From: Moraxella sp. VT-16-12
GTDB taxonomy: Bacteria > Pseudomonadota > Gammaproteobacteria > Pseudomonadales > Moraxellaceae
DNA length: 64,000 nt
Reading direction: 5' to 3'
Assembly: GCF_002224245.2 (NCBI RefSeq)
Contig: NZ_NKHK02000002.1
Span: 124,001 to 188,000, forward strand
Shown in pieces: positions 53,403 to 63,903 of this stretch (position 1 is its first letter; each line of letters begins with the position of its first letter). The translations under genes and the position numbers were made by a program. The notes beneath the pieces were generated by a model. It saw only the letters and a list, made by a program, of their open reading frames with translations, was not told the origin of the DNA and did not search any database.

Positions 53403-55478
53403 TCACAAAGATAAAGCCTGAATAAAATCCGCCCGTTTGGTTTCACCAAGTAACATATTTTTTAGCTTGGCTTGGTGATAAATCAGCAGTGCAGGCGGAC
53501 CAAACAATCCATAACGAGCCAATACCGCTCGGCTATCATCAGTGGTTTGGGTAATGTCAAGTTTGACCACTTGATAAGATTTTAGCTCATCAGGTCTGTC
53601 GCTAAACAACGTCCGCTCCATGATACGGCATTCCACACACCATTTGGCAGTAATATCCACCAAAACTTTGTCATGAGTCATCAAAATCTCATCAAGCTCA
53701 TCTAAGGTGGTGATGGTCAAATCGTTGTGCGTTTGAACGTTTGTACTCATCACAGACAAAGGTTGCCAAGGGTCAGTATTCCCCAAACCTGCTCCCACCA
53801 TCAAACACAGCACCCAAGCGGCTGCCACCATCGCCATCGCCCGAGCAAAAAGCACGCCCACGCGATACAGCCACACCGACAGTAATGCAAACCACACCGC
53901 CCATGCCACCAAAACCCAAGACGACACCCAAATCCGCTCGGTCAGACTCACCGCCACCGCAAGTAGCAATAACGCACAAAACTCCTTAACGTACAGCGTC
54001 CAAGCCCCTGATTTTGGCATAAATTTGCCTTGCAATGTTCCCATAATAACAAGTGGCACAGACAAACCCAACCCCAGCATAAACAGCATGATAAAGCCTA
54101 AGCCGATATTTTGAGTGGTCGCCACCGCCGACAACGCCCCTGCCATTGGCAAAGACACACAAGGAGACACCACCAACGCCGATAACAGTCCCGCCAAAAA
54201 GCTACCACTCATGCTACCTAAATATTTATCAGCGGATTGTGATTTTTGTTGCAAAAAGTTGCTGATGGTGCTTGGCAGTTTAAGTTGAATGACATCAAAC
54301 ATGGCAAGTGCCAACACCAAAAACAGCAGGGCAAAAACTCCCAAAACATACGGATTTTGCAGATAACCAACAATGCCTAATGCTTGACCAAACCATGCAA
54401 TAATCATACCCAAAATCCCATAGGCACACGCCACACCCACGCCATAACTTGCTGATAATAGCAGTCCTTGACGTGTGGTTGCTTGATTACGAGCGACAAT
54501 ATTTGCCACAATGGGTATCATCGGATACACACATGGGGTCAAGGCAAGTAGCAATCCCAACAAAAACAACAGCCCCACCGCCACCAAAGGACGCTCATTA
54601 ATGCCAAAGGGGTCAGCTTGCCCATCTAAGGTATGATTAATGGTGGGTGCTGTCTGGGTTGAGCTTGCTTGGACTGGGTCAATCTGCCCAACATCAGCAG
54701 ACGAATTGGCAGTAGCCATTTGTCCAAACACGCCAGTATTTACCAAGGTATCATCATGCTGTGGTTGCACGTTCATTGGGCTGATTGCCTGTGATGTGCC
54801 AAAGTTGGCAGGCGTATCTGTTGGGGCGATTTGGGGGTTATCCACCGCAACACTTGGTACAGATTGTGTGTCCACATCTGATGACACGCTTGGCTCTGCT
54901 GGCAAAGTTTGCTCTGCCACAGAAGGAGCAGATACGACACTTGGTTGATTGGGCTGATTTTGATTTTGGCTGGTTGATTGGCTGGGTTTGAGTGTGATGG
55001 TGGCATTGATGGTCTCAGGTGGATAACACAGTCCTGCCTTAGCACAGCCTTGCCATTTTATGACAATAGGGGCATTGCTGATGGCATTTGTTGTGCTAAG
55101 CGTGGTGCTTGCCACGACATTTTCTTCAAAAACCGCCACTTTCCCAAAGGTTGGGTCATCTATCGTGGTGGGTGTTTTGTCAAACTGCCAAGCGTTTGCT
55201 GACACGCCATCGGGCAGTTTTAATGTCAGCTTATCTTGATAAACATAATGCTCTGGCGTTACCACAAAGGCAACTGACAACTTTTCGCCATCTTGGGTAA
55301 CAGAGACATTAAAAGCTTGATGAACAGGTAAAAATTTGCTTTTTTGGTTTTGTCCAAATAAACTTGCCAAATTTGATTTTTGGCTGGGTGCTTCACTGGC
55401 ATAGGCAAGCGTTGTTATCTGGGTTGTTGCCAGCACCACATTAAATGCAAAAATAATATTTAATAAACGAGTCATCAT
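53403..55478 (-). CDS. dsbD: Thiol:disulfide interchange protein DsbD
   Basis: 691 residues, longer than the E. coli protein (about 565). Signal peptide; N-terminal periplasmic domain with its Cys pair in GCAKAGLCYPP. An extra Ser/Thr/Gln/Pro-rich linker of about 120 residues follows, then eight membrane helices with LLALTPCVYPMIPI and VSPCVSLPMAGAL (the transmembrane Cys), and a C-terminal thioredoxin domain with WCVEC near residue 615. It carries electrons from cytoplasmic thioredoxin to periplasmic DsbC and cytochrome maturation factors. The long linker accounts for the extra length. Confidence 0.95.
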   Translation of the reverse strand: MMTRLLNIIFAFNVVLATTQITTLAYASEAPSQKSNLASLFGQNQKSKFLPVHQAFNVSVTQDGEKLSVAFVVTPEHYVYQDKLTLKLPDGVSANAWQFDKTPTTIDDPTFGKVAVFEENVVASTTLSTTNAISNAPIVIKWQGCAKAGLCYPPETINATITLKPSQSTSQNQNQPNQPSVVSAPSVAEQTLPAEPSVSSDVDTQSVPSVAVDNPQIAPTDTPANFGTSQAISPMNVQPQHDDTLVNTGVFGQMATANSSADVGQIDPVQASSTQTAPTINHTLDGQADPFGINERPLVAVGLLFLLGLLLALTPCVYPMIPIVANIVARNQATTRQGLLLSASYGVGVACAYGILGMIIAWFGQALGIVGYLQNPYVLGVFALLFLVLALAMFDVIQLKLPSTISNFLQQKSQSADKYLGSMSGSFLAGLLSALVVSPCVSLPMAGALSAVATTQNIGLGFIMLFMLGLGLSVPLVIMGTLQGKFMPKSGAWTLYVKEFCALLLLAVAVSLTERIWVSSWVLVAWAVWFALLSVWLYRVGVLFARAMAMVAAAWVLCLMVGAGLGNTDPWQPLSVMSTNVQTHNDLTITTLDELDEILMTHDKVLVDITAKWCVECRIMERTLFSDRPDELKSYQVVKLDITQTTDDSRAVLARYGLFGPPALLIYHQAKLKNMLLGETKRADFIQALSL

Positions 55479-55714
55479 TATAAATTAAAAAGAAAATTGA
55501 TTATTATAGCAAATTTTTAATATATGGGAAAATTTGCCATTTTCAACCGGCAAAGATGGTTTATGTTTAGACCTTGATGTGCTGTGGATACCACCATAAA
55601 ATTTAACATATCCTAAAAATTTATCATGTAAAAGCAGCAAATCCTTTGTGCTATTTTTGGCAAAATATGCTAAACTTATGGCGTTTAGTTCTTTTGCACT
55701 TTTAAGGTACACTC

Positions 55715-57094
55715 ATGTTTAAAGACATCTCTTTGCACACTTACGACCCAGAGCTGGCGGCTGCCATTGACGCCGAAAGCACTCGTCAAGAAGACCATAT
55801 TGAGCTGATTGCCTCCGAAAACTACTGCTCACCTGCGGTGATGCAAGCTCAGGGTTCAACTTTGACCAACAAATACGCCGAAGGCTACCCTGCCAAACGC
55901 TACTATGGCGGTTGTGAGCATGTGGATGTCATTGAACAGCTTGCCATCGACCGTGCCAAAGAGCTCTTTGGTGCTGACTATGCCAATGTACAGCCCCATT
56001 CTGGCTCAAATGCCAACGCTGCCGTTTATCTTGCTCTACTAGAAGCAGGCGACACCGTACTGGGCATGAGCCTTGCCCACGGTGGACATTTGACGCATGG
56101 GGCGAGCGTGTCGTTTTCGGGCAAAACCTACAATGCTGTACATTATGGCGTGGATGATAACGGCTTGATTGATTATGATGAAGTGGCACGCCTTGCCAAA
56201 GAGCACAAGCCTAAGATGATTATTGCTGGTTTTTCAGCATACTCTCAGGTGATGGACTGGCAAAAGTTTCGTGAGATTGCCGACAGCGTCGGTGCGTATT
56301 TGATGGTGGACATGGCTCATGTGGCAGGTCTTGTGGCAGCTGGCGTGTATCCAAGCCCTGTACAAATTGCCGATGTTACCACCACAACCACACACAAAAC
56401 CTTGCGTGGTCCACGTTCAGGCTTGATTCTTGCCAAAGCCAATCCAGAGATTGAAAAAAAGCTCAATTCTGCCGTTTTCCCTGGCTCTCAGGGCGGCCCA
56501 CTCATGCACGCCATTGCCGCCAAAGCCGTGTGCTTTAAAGAAGCGATGTCGCCAGAATATAAGGAATATCAAACCCAAGTGGTCAAAAATGCCCAAGCGA
56601 TGGCAGACACCATCATCTCTCGTGGCTATGACGTGGTGTCTGGTGGCACACAAAACCATCTGATGCTCATCAGTCTCATCAAGCAAGGCATCACTGGTAA
56701 AGAAGCGGACAAATGGCTTGGCGACGCTCACATCACCGTCAATAAAAACGCCGTACCAAACGACCCCAAATCGCCTTTTGTTACCTCAGGCATTCGTATT
56801 GGCACGCCAGCGGTTACCACTCGTGGCTTTAAAGAAGCTGAATGTATTGAGCTGGCAGGCTGGATTTGTGATGTGCTAGACGCTCGTGGTGATGAAGCGA
56901 CTTTGGCACAGGTACGTGAAAAGGTGGCTGATGTCTGCAAACGATTGCCTGTGTATCAGCACTCAAAAACCAAAGAACTCTTTGCTAAAATCAGCGATAT
57001 GATTGATGAACAAGCTGACAGTGAGTTTGTGCATACCGCCAAAGAAAAATTTAACGAGTTGTATGAAAAGGCCATGGCCAAACTTCAAAAATAA
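55715..57094 (+). CDS. glyA: Serine hydroxymethyltransferase
   Basis: 459 residues, slightly longer than the usual 417 because of inserted stretches in the middle and an extended C-terminal tail. PLP enzyme that converts serine and tetrahydrofolate to glycine and methylene-THF. Conserved segments: [63 protein letters not shown] and the PLP lysine in [14 protein letters not shown]. Flanked downstream by a terminator. Confidence 0.96.
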   Translation: MFKDISLHTYDPELAAAIDAESTRQEDHIELIASENYCSPAVMQAQGSTLTNKYAEGYPAKRYYGGCEHVDVIEQLAIDRAKELFGADYANVQPHSGSNANAAVYLALLEAGDTVLGMSLAHGGHLTHGASVSFSGKTYNAVHYGVDDNGLIDYDEVARLAKEHKPKMIIAGFSAYSQVMDWQKFREIADSVGAYLMVDMAHVAGLVAAGVYPSPVQIADVTTTTTHKTLRGPRSGLILAKANPEIEKKLNSAVFPGSQGGPLMHAIAAKAVCFKEAMSPEYKEYQTQVVKNAQAMADTIISRGYDVVSGGTQNHLMLISLIKQGITGKEADKWLGDAHITVNKNAVPNDPKSPFVTSGIRIGTPAVTTRGFKEAECIELAGWICDVLDARGDEATLAQVREKVADVCKRLPVYQHSKTKELFAKISDMIDEQADSEFVHTAKEKFNELYEKAMAKLQK

Positions 57095-57102
57095 CCCATG
57101 AT

Positions 57103-57134
57103 AAAAAATCCGCTCAATTTGGGCGGATTTTTTT
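57103..57134 (+). terminator. Terminator after glyA
   Basis: AAAATCCGC and GCGGATTTT arms with a short loop and long T run, directly after glyA; also usable by the convergent giant gene. Confidence 0.88.
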
Positions 57135-57162
57135 ATAAACACCAACAAGTAAAATATTCAAA

Positions 57163-60100
57163 CTAAACGCGTATGGTCAGATTTACCCCATGCTCCAAAT
57201 GATTAATGAACACCATATTACTGGCAATCTCAATCACAAGTGGCGTTTGCTTAATATGATAACGTCCACTTTCTTCCTCATAATACCAATCGCTTTGTAT
57301 GGTCATGTCATGCAGTTGTATTGAAAACCGCTCACCCGTCGCCAAATCTTCTATATTTACCCGTCCATACAAACGAGCCACAAACACTCGCCACCCAAAA
57401 AACTCAAAACTACTGACCGCCTGCGTGGTTCTGCGTTCATAAGATGATGCTCGCTCTGTCTGCCGAATTTCTTGTGATGACGTTACTGGTTGTGGCGTGG
57501 CAGTTGGTTGATTGTCTGGTTCAAGTCGCTCTTGCTCGGCACGTTCTTTTTCTAGGCGTTCTTGTTCAAGCTGTTCTTGTCTTTGTTGCTCCAAACGCTC
57601 TTGCTCAGCCTTTTGTTGTGCCAATTTTTCTTGTTCGGCACGCTCTTGTTCAAGTCGCTCTTGCTCGGCACGTTCTTTTTCTAGGCGTTCTTGCTCTTTT
57701 AGATAATCTTGCTCCAATTTTTTAAGCTGTTGGATTTCTTTGTGCTCCTTTTTGGTTAATGCCAACACAGATTTAACAATCTCTTCTTTGCTTTTTGGTG
57801 GTTTGGGATTTTTTTCTTTATCTGCTGATGATAATTTACTGATGGGAATTTTATGCTCCTGATATAGCTCTTCTACATCTTGCAGGCATTCTTTAAATGA
57901 TTCATCATCTATCATCTGCTGTGCCAGATTTTTCATATTGTCATAAAACAAGGAAAAACGAGCCAACGCAAAATCATGATTGTGGTCATTTCTCATGATG
58001 AGAGACTCATAAAAATGATATAAATCCTTATAATTTCCCCCTTTTTCTAGCAACAGTGCCAACGCACGCACCGCAGGAAAATTGGCACTCCAAATGTCGC
58101 CATCACCCATTGTTACTGAAAATGTTTGCCTGATGGCAGAAAACAGCTTGGCAATATTTTCATCATCATGCTTTTTGTGATAAGGTTGGTTGGCAAGTGC
58201 CATCAATGTCTCATTTAAATTTAGGGCATATAAAATATCCACCAACTCATTTTGTGGTTTGTCAAATTTTGGCACAATACGGCTTGTGTGATTGATTTCC
58301 ATCGTGCGTTTTTTGCCCATTTTTATTGAATTTCTTTTTTGAATGGAAAATGCTTGGGCAAGTTTATCGGACAGCTCTCCCCAATCTGCAGGCTTATAAT
58401 ATTCAATCCGCTCAATCACATATTGCCAATCACTACGAAAACACGCTTGAACGGTTAATAATCTTTGTAAGCGATTTTCAAATTCATTTGCAATATCTTC
58501 ATCTTTACAATAATCATAAATGCGTTTTAAAATATCAGGATTGTGAATGTCGGGCAACAAATAAGACAGGACAGACTCCAATTCTTGAACATCGTCCAAA
58601 TACGGCAATATCTTATCCCAATAAGACAACTGCAACTCATTCATATTATTTGTGGCTAATGTATTCATCACGGCTCCTAAGTTATCCAAATAAATGTGGC
58701 ACATCAGTTTTTTATGCCAATCATCAGTATGATTTAATAATAATTCATAATAAGCCAGTGGCATTTTTGGCAATTCTTGATTGGCTTTGGATTTTTCCCA
58801 ATAGGCAAACGCCGCTTTTTTATCATTCATATAATAATGACATTGTGCCAAATAATGATAAATGCACGGCGTATTTTTTTGGGCTGCTTGCTTTAATTGC
58901 TGGCAAAGATTGTCATAATCCCTATTTGTCAATTCCAATGTTGGCAGTCTTTCTATCAATTCATCAAGCAGTACGCTCCAAAATTCAGACCATACTTTAT
59001 CTTGATATTGGGATAAATATTTATTAAAAATAATATTAAACACATCTGCGTTTAGATAGCGATATGGCTCATCACCCAATAGCCCAATCAAATAACAATT
59101 ACCAATATATTCTTTGGGTAAATTATCTTTAAAATATTTAATGTATAAAGATAAAGCATAACGATTTTGCTTTTTCCAAAGATAAGTCAAGGTAAATATC
59201 TTTTGTCCTTCACCATGACTAAATTCAAAATAATGTTCATAATTTTTGTTGATATGGGCAACAAGTATGAGTATTTTCATACAGTCTGGATAATACGCAT
59301 GGTGGAATAACCACTCTGCTTTTGCCATCAATTCTTCTTTGGTTTGCTTGGAAAAACTTTGATAATATGGCACATAATGACAATTAATATCAGCAATATC
59401 GGCTTTTTTAATAAAATAGTTTTCTTGATGGCTAAAAATTTGCTCCCAAATGTCATATTCAGATTTTGTACCAATGATAAAGACGTGCGATAAAGATTGA
59501 TTGATTGCCTGATAAATACGGCTTAATAATTCATCTATCTGATGACGCACCATCAAATCTAAGGATAAAATCTGCTCATCATCAAAAAAATACGACAGGC
59601 ATTCATCAAAAAACCCTGCCAAAGCAACATGATGATATTTTTGACTCAAATCATCAAATGCCATAAAATGAATGTCGCCTTCTGATGGTTTCATATACGT
59701 AAATAGATGACCAATATTTTTATCATCTATCAGATATTGCTCTGCATTTTGACGGCTTTGATTAATGACAATCGGAATGGATTTATTGCCAAACAGTGCA
59801 TGAAGCAGATCTTTATTTTCCACATCAATAAAATAAATGTGCTGATGATGGGTGGCGGTATTGTGATGAGCAAATGCCACATTTGGTGAGATGGACAATT
59901 TTTGGCGTTGTAGGTTTAATAAAAACTGCAAAACGCTCACAAAGTCCGCTTGATAATTCAAAACGGTCGGTTGCAATATACATTTTTCATCAGAATCATC
60001 AAGCAATGCGTGTAATAACACTGTTAATGAAATATGCCAATCACTAAAATAATACTGTGCCCCATGATGACTGCCAAAGAATAATAATGGTGCTTGGCTG

Positions 60101-61626
60101 ATTAAGCCATCTTTATGATACCAATAGCATTGTTTGATTAAAAATTCTATTTCTAAATTCGTATATTGCTCAGCATCATCAACAATTAAAGACGCATAAG
60201 TAGGACTTTGGGGGTTTTGACTGGCTTGTAATACCAAATCTTGCAAATCCCAATAGCCTTCTTTATGTAATGATTCATACCAGCCTTTATAAATATTTTG
60301 GTGAATCACCGCAAAATCATCACGACTGATTTTATCATCAGAATAATCCGTGTCTGATGGGATTTTTTTACCTTTAATCACATGATAAATCACATACCAC
60401 ACCAAAGAAACTGGGTATTGATTTAATTGATTTTTATGAAACAAAGATGACGATTGCCACAAGTCAGTAAACCTGTCAAAATCAATCATCTTATCATGAT
60501 GAAATCGTGATAAAAATTCATCATCAGCATAGCTTTGTATATAACTTACCATATCATGACAACACTCATCAATCAATACATCTACCAGCTCATCGCCTGA
60601 TACTGGCAATGATGAATTGATATATTTTTGATAATATTGCACATATTGAGTTAATTGTTGTTTAAGCTGATTTTTTTGTTTGGCGGAGCATAATAACAAG
60701 CACGGCAAAACGCCATGATTTTGCCAATTTGGTTGTGATAAAAAATGCAGTGCCAAAATGGCAACCAAACTGGTTTTTCCATGATTATTTGGGGCATTAA
60801 CAACATAAGGAAATCTGACATTTTCTTCAAATAAATCATGAATGACCTTTTGTTGAAATTTATTCACATAAATCGGCAATTGCAATGTTTGGCTGTGCTT
60901 CCAATGTTCTTTATCAACAAGACACTCTTGTGGCAAAAACCTTGAAAAATTATCTGAATTGATCTGATGTGATGCCAATTTGGAATTATCGTCAATTTGA
61001 AAAAATATGTCATGACCTGCAATATGTGCGTGCTGTGGCTGACCTTGCTCAATACCTGCTTGAATGATTTTAAAAACATAAGACAAATCATTATCTGACA
61101 AATAAGGTCTTAGCCCATAAACCCAATGGCTATTTTCTTCATAATATTGCTTGGGAATGCTCAGTGATGTCAGTTGTAAAATGTCAGTTTTTACCTGAAA
61201 AAAATAACCGTTGCTGTCGGCTTTATCCATCACTTTGGTGTTGGTGATGTCTTTTTTTTGTGATATTAATTGTATGTATTTATGAAGTTTTTTATCAATA
61301 TTTTGTTGGTTATATAGCATATTACCTTGTCTTTCAACATGGTAATAAAAATCATCATAGCCTTTATTACTGCGATTAAAAATTTTAAAAAATACCGCCA
61401 CTTGATGATGTTTGTCATCAATCTCCAAATCCACCAATTTAATGAGCAACCGATAGTTGTAAGCCACCTGTTTTTTGACATAAAATGGGTGCTCAAATTT
61501 ATCCACCTGTGTGGTAAATTGATGATAATCCAAACGCTCAATCTGTCGTGCAAGTTTATCAATTTTCGCTTCTAAACCAAAAGTTTTTGACTCTTTACGA
61601 CAGTTTTCAGAGATAAAAACATACAT
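57163..61626 (-). CDS. Giant protein: degenerate UvrD-like helicase core, helical solenoid and coiled coil
   Basis: About 1487 residues, no named homologue. The N-terminal ~100 residues (ISENCRKESKTFGLEAKIDK, YRLLIKLVDLEIDDK) resemble the RelE-like domain found before some UvrD-type proteins. The core then follows superfamily-1 order but with altered catalytic residues: APNNHGKTS (motif I, near 280), LIVDDAEQ (motif II, near 484), FFGSHHGAQYYF (motif III position, near 520; Asp and Gln lost), MAFDDLSQKYHHVALAG (motif V), RIYQAINQSLSHVF (motif VI; TRAR Arg lost). About 500 residues of TPR-like helices follow, then a KERAEQERLEQ coiled coil (about 1283-1366) and a beta-rich C-terminal domain. 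The gene is AT-rich and lies alone between glyA and glyS. ATG 61626 is preferred over TTG 61701 because a promoter overlaps the longer frame. Confidence 0.85.
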   Translation of the reverse strand: MYVFISENCRKESKTFGLEAKIDKLARQIERLDYHQFTTQVDKFEHPFYVKKQVAYNYRLLIKLVDLEIDDKHHQVAVFFKIFNRSNKGYDDFYYHVERQGNMLYNQQNIDKKLHKYIQLISQKKDITNTKVMDKADSNGYFFQVKTDILQLTSLSIPKQYYEENSHWVYGLRPYLSDNDLSYVFKIIQAGIEQGQPQHAHIAGHDIFFQIDDNSKLASHQINSDNFSRFLPQECLVDKEHWKHSQTLQLPIYVNKFQQKVIHDLFEENVRFPYVVNAPNNHGKTSLVAILALHFLSQPNWQNHGVLPCLLLCSAKQKNQLKQQLTQYVQYYQKYINSSLPVSGDELVDVLIDECCHDMVSYIQSYADDEFLSRFHHDKMIDFDRFTDLWQSSSLFHKNQLNQYPVSLVWYVIYHVIKGKKIPSDTDYSDDKISRDDFAVIHQNIYKGWYESLHKEGYWDLQDLVLQASQNPQSPTYASLIVDDAEQYTNLEIEFLIKQCYWYHKDGLISQAPLLFFGSHHGAQYYFSDWHISLTVLLHALLDDSDEKCILQPTVLNYQADFVSVLQFLLNLQRQKLSISPNVAFAHHNTATHHQHIYFIDVENKDLLHALFGNKSIPIVINQSRQNAEQYLIDDKNIGHLFTYMKPSEGDIHFMAFDDLSQKYHHVALAGFFDECLSYFFDDEQILSLDLMVRHQIDELLSRIYQAINQSLSHVFIIGTKSEYDIWEQIFSHQENYFIKKADIADINCHYVPYYQSFSKQTKEELMAKAEWLFHHAYYPDCMKILILVAHINKNYEHYFEFSHGEGQKIFTLTYLWKKQNRYALSLYIKYFKDNLPKEYIGNCYLIGLLGDEPYRYLNADVFNIIFNKYLSQYQDKVWSEFWSVLLDELIERLPTLELTNRDYDNLCQQLKQAAQKNTPCIYHYLAQCHYYMNDKKAAFAYWEKSKANQELPKMPLAYYELLLNHTDDWHKKLMCHIYLDNLGAVMNTLATNNMNELQLSYWDKILPYLDDVQELESVLSYLLPDIHNPDILKRIYDYCKDEDIANEFENRLQRLLTVQACFRSDWQYVIERIEYYKPADWGELSDKLAQAFSIQKRNSIKMGKKRTMEINHTSRIVPKFDKPQNELVDILYALNLNETLMALANQPYHKKHDDENIAKLFSAIRQTFSVTMGDGDIWSANFPAVRALALLLEKGGNYKDLYHFYESLIMRNDHNHDFALARFSLFYDNMKNLAQQMIDDESFKECLQDVEELYQEHKIPISKLSSADKEKNPKPPKSKEEIVKSVLALTKKEHKEIQQLKKLEQDYLKEQERLEKERAEQERLEQERAEQEKLAQQKAEQERLEQQRQEQLEQERLEKERAEQERLEPDNQPTATPQPVTSSQEIRQTERASSYERRTTQAVSSFEFFGWRVFVARLYGRVNIEDLATGERFSIQLHDMTIQSDWYYEEESGRYHIKQTPLVIEIASNMVFINHLEHGVNLTIRV
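57520..57693. repeat. 45-base direct repeat inside the coiled-coil region
   Basis: The same 45 bases occur at 57520-57564 and 57649-57693, 129 bases (43 codons) apart and in frame. Between them are imperfect copies of the same heptad-type coding unit (KERAEQERLEQ-like). Recombination or slippage between copies would lengthen or shorten the coiled coil without breaking the frame. Confidence 0.9.
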
Positions 61627-61656
61627 ATCCACGCCACTTTTTAAAAAACATTGTAT

Positions 61657-61685
61657 AATATAAAACCAATCTTTATATTTGTCAA
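61657..61685 (-). promoter_or_regulatory. Promoter of the giant pseudo-helicase gene
   Basis: On the minus strand TTGACA (61685-61680), 17 bases, then TATATT (61662-61657). Transcription would start near 61650, about 25 bases before ATG 61626, which supports that start codon. Confidence 0.6.
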
Positions 61686-61763
61686 AACTTATCTTAAACA
61701 AAAAAAACCACCTGACAAAGCCAAGTGATTTTTAGTATTATTAGGCAAACTCACTTATTTAGA

Positions 61764-63863
61764 CTAGCTTTGTAACTGCCCAATATCCGCCACGCTCAAA
61801 AACAACGTTCGCACCTGCCCAAGCAAAGCCAAGCGGTTATTTTTAAGCTGCTCATCATCGCTATTAACCATCACCGTATCAAAAAAGGCAGTCAAAGGTT
61901 CTGCTAAGGCACTCAAAGCGGTCAATACCCCTTGATAATCTGCCATCTCTTGTAAAGGCTTTGTCTGCTCTTTGGCGGTTTGTAGTGCTTGATACAAGGC
62001 TTGCTCAGCAGGCTCGGCAAGTAGCTTAGTATCAACGCCATCAGCCACCACATCTGCCTTGGCTAAGATGTTGGCAACACGTTTGTTGTTTTGTGATAAG
62101 GTGTCCGCTTGGGGCAAGGCACGAAACGCCTGCACCGCACGCACTCGCTCATCAAAATCAAGGGGCGTTTGCACATTGATGGCTTGCACCGCTTGTATGG
62201 TGTCTACGCTCACGCCTTGCTCGGTGTACATGGCACGATAGCGAGAGCTAATAAACGCCATGACATCGGCAAAGGTTTTATCTGCCTTGGCAATTTTGTC
62301 GCCATAATGGTTAATCGCTGCACTGACCAAAGTGTCTAGACTAAGTGGCAGTTTGTTTTCAATCAAAATCCGCAAAATGCCAATGCTGGCTCGTCTTAAA
62401 CTAAATGGGTCTTTTGAGCCTGTGGGTGCTTCATCAATACCAAAAATCCCCACCAAAGTATCCAAGCGGTCAGACAACGCTAAGGCAATGCCAATCGGGC
62501 TTTTGGGCAGTGTATCGCCACTAAATCTGGGCAAATACTGCTCAGTGATGGCATCTGCCACGCTCGCTTTTTCACCTGATTTGTAAGCATAATAAGTGCC
62601 TGCCACGCCTTGAAGCTCTGGAAACTCACCCACCAAGGTGGTCGCCAAATCTGCCTTGGACAGCTCGCCTGCTCGCACCACGTCCGCCAAAGCTACGCCT
62701 TGCCAGTTGCCTTTTGCCTGCACATTCTCCACAATAAAACTGGATAATTTGGCAATACGCTCACCCTTTTCCCAAATCGTGCCAAGTTTGTCCTGAAACA
62801 CACGAGTTTTTAGGGTGTTGGCAAACTCAATCAATGGGCGTTTTTGGTCTTGCAAAAAGAAAAATTCAGCATCTGCTAGACGTGGGCGTACCACTTTTTC
62901 GTTGCCAGCAATCACCGCTTGTTTGTCTTTGCTGTCAATGTTGCTGATAAAGATAAAATTAGGCTTTAATTTGCCGTCTTTGTCCGTCAAACAAAAATAC
63001 TTTTGGTCAGCTTGCATGGTGCTAATCAAGGCTTCTTGGGGAACTGCCAAAAAGCGTTCATCAAAGTTAGCTCTAAGGGCAACAGGCAAATCCACAAGGG
63101 CAGTTACTTCATCAAGCAGCTCATCAGGCACGATGGCAAGTGCTTCCACTTCGTCCGCCAACTGTTTGACATCTGTGATGATTTTTGCTTGGCGTTTGGC
63201 AAAATCGGCAATCACTTGGCGACTTACCAGTAGCTCTTCATAATTATCCGCATGGTCAATGACAAAAAACTCAGGGGCGTGATAGCGATGACCACGGCTT
63301 TGGTTGCCTGTTTTGTGTCCTTGAATGGTCGCGTCAATCACCGCCCCATCACGCATCAAAACCACCCACTGCACAGGACGCACAAATTCGTGCTTGTCAG
63401 CTCCAGAACGCATACGTTTGGCGATGGGTAGCTCATCTAAGGCTTTTTGGATAAGAGATGGCAATAAATCGTCCACCTTTTCGCCTTTGATGGTCATCTC
63501 ATAACCAATATATTCGCCCTTTTTGTCGCTGATGGTGATTAACTCATCTTTGGTTAGGTTTAAGCCACTTGCATTGAGCCCTTGCAAAAAGCCCTGACCC
63601 GCTCGTGTCAGCTCGCCTGTTTCGTCAAATGCCGCTTTAATGCTTGGGCCTTTTTTGGTTTCGGTTTTGTCAGGGGTAACACTTGCCACACCAAAAATCT
63701 GCACCGCCAAACGCCGTGGGGCAGCATAGCTTTTGATACGCTCAAAAGCGATGTTTTGTTCGGTCAAAGACTTTTCAATGCTGTCTTGTAAGGCATTTTG
63801 TAAGGTTTTTAAGGATTTTGGGGGCAGCTCTTCGGTGCCAAGTTCAAATAGGATTGTGTTCAT
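61764..63863 (-). CDS. glyS: Glycyl-tRNA synthetase beta subunit
   Basis: 699 residues from ATG 63863 (AAGGTC upstream; an in-frame TTG 18 bases earlier is less likely). Begins MNTILFELGTEELPPKSL, the standard start, with PRRLAVQIF, KRMRSGADKHEFVRPVQWVV, SNIDSKDKQAVIAGNEKVVRPRLADAEFF split over residues 310-345, and DPFSLRRASIGILRIL. The C-terminal tRNA-binding domain is complete. Works with GlyQ as an alpha2beta2 enzyme; glyQ should lie to the right of the window. glyA at the other side of the giant gene shares the glycine theme but not the strand. Confidence 0.97.
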   Translation of the reverse strand: MNTILFELGTEELPPKSLKTLQNALQDSIEKSLTEQNIAFERIKSYAAPRRLAVQIFGVASVTPDKTETKKGPSIKAAFDETGELTRAGQGFLQGLNASGLNLTKDELITISDKKGEYIGYEMTIKGEKVDDLLPSLIQKALDELPIAKRMRSGADKHEFVRPVQWVVLMRDGAVIDATIQGHKTGNQSRGHRYHAPEFFVIDHADNYEELLVSRQVIADFAKRQAKIITDVKQLADEVEALAIVPDELLDEVTALVDLPVALRANFDERFLAVPQEALISTMQADQKYFCLTDKDGKLKPNFIFISNIDSKDKQAVIAGNEKVVRPRLADAEFFFLQDQKRPLIEFANTLKTRVFQDKLGTIWEKGERIAKLSSFIVENVQAKGNWQGVALADVVRAGELSKADLATTLVGEFPELQGVAGTYYAYKSGEKASVADAITEQYLPRFSGDTLPKSPIGIALALSDRLDTLVGIFGIDEAPTGSKDPFSLRRASIGILRILIENKLPLSLDTLVSAAINHYGDKIAKADKTFADVMAFISSRYRAMYTEQGVSVDTIQAVQAINVQTPLDFDERVRAVQAFRALPQADTLSQNNKRVANILAKADVVADGVDTKLLAEPAEQALYQALQTAKEQTKPLQEMADYQGVLTALSALAEPLTAFFDTVMVNSDDEQLKNNRLALLGQVRTLFLSVADIGQLQS

Positions 63864-63903
63864 TGTTTGACCTTTTTTCAATTATAGATTAAACATTAAG
63901 TTT

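Noticed and set aside
57444-57725. Plus-strand Ser/Cys/Arg-rich open frames and a CRISPR-like look of repeats in this stretch
   Set aside because: They are the antisense of the KERAEQERLEQ coiled-coil codons of the giant minus-strand gene. The repeats have no uniform spacers, so this is neither a CRISPR array nor a separate gene.
58326-59027. Plus-strand 233-residue open frame inside the giant gene
   Set aside because: Antisense to a continuous frame of about 1487 codons with its own promoter; composition (HSYYLWLMYSS) shows no family features.
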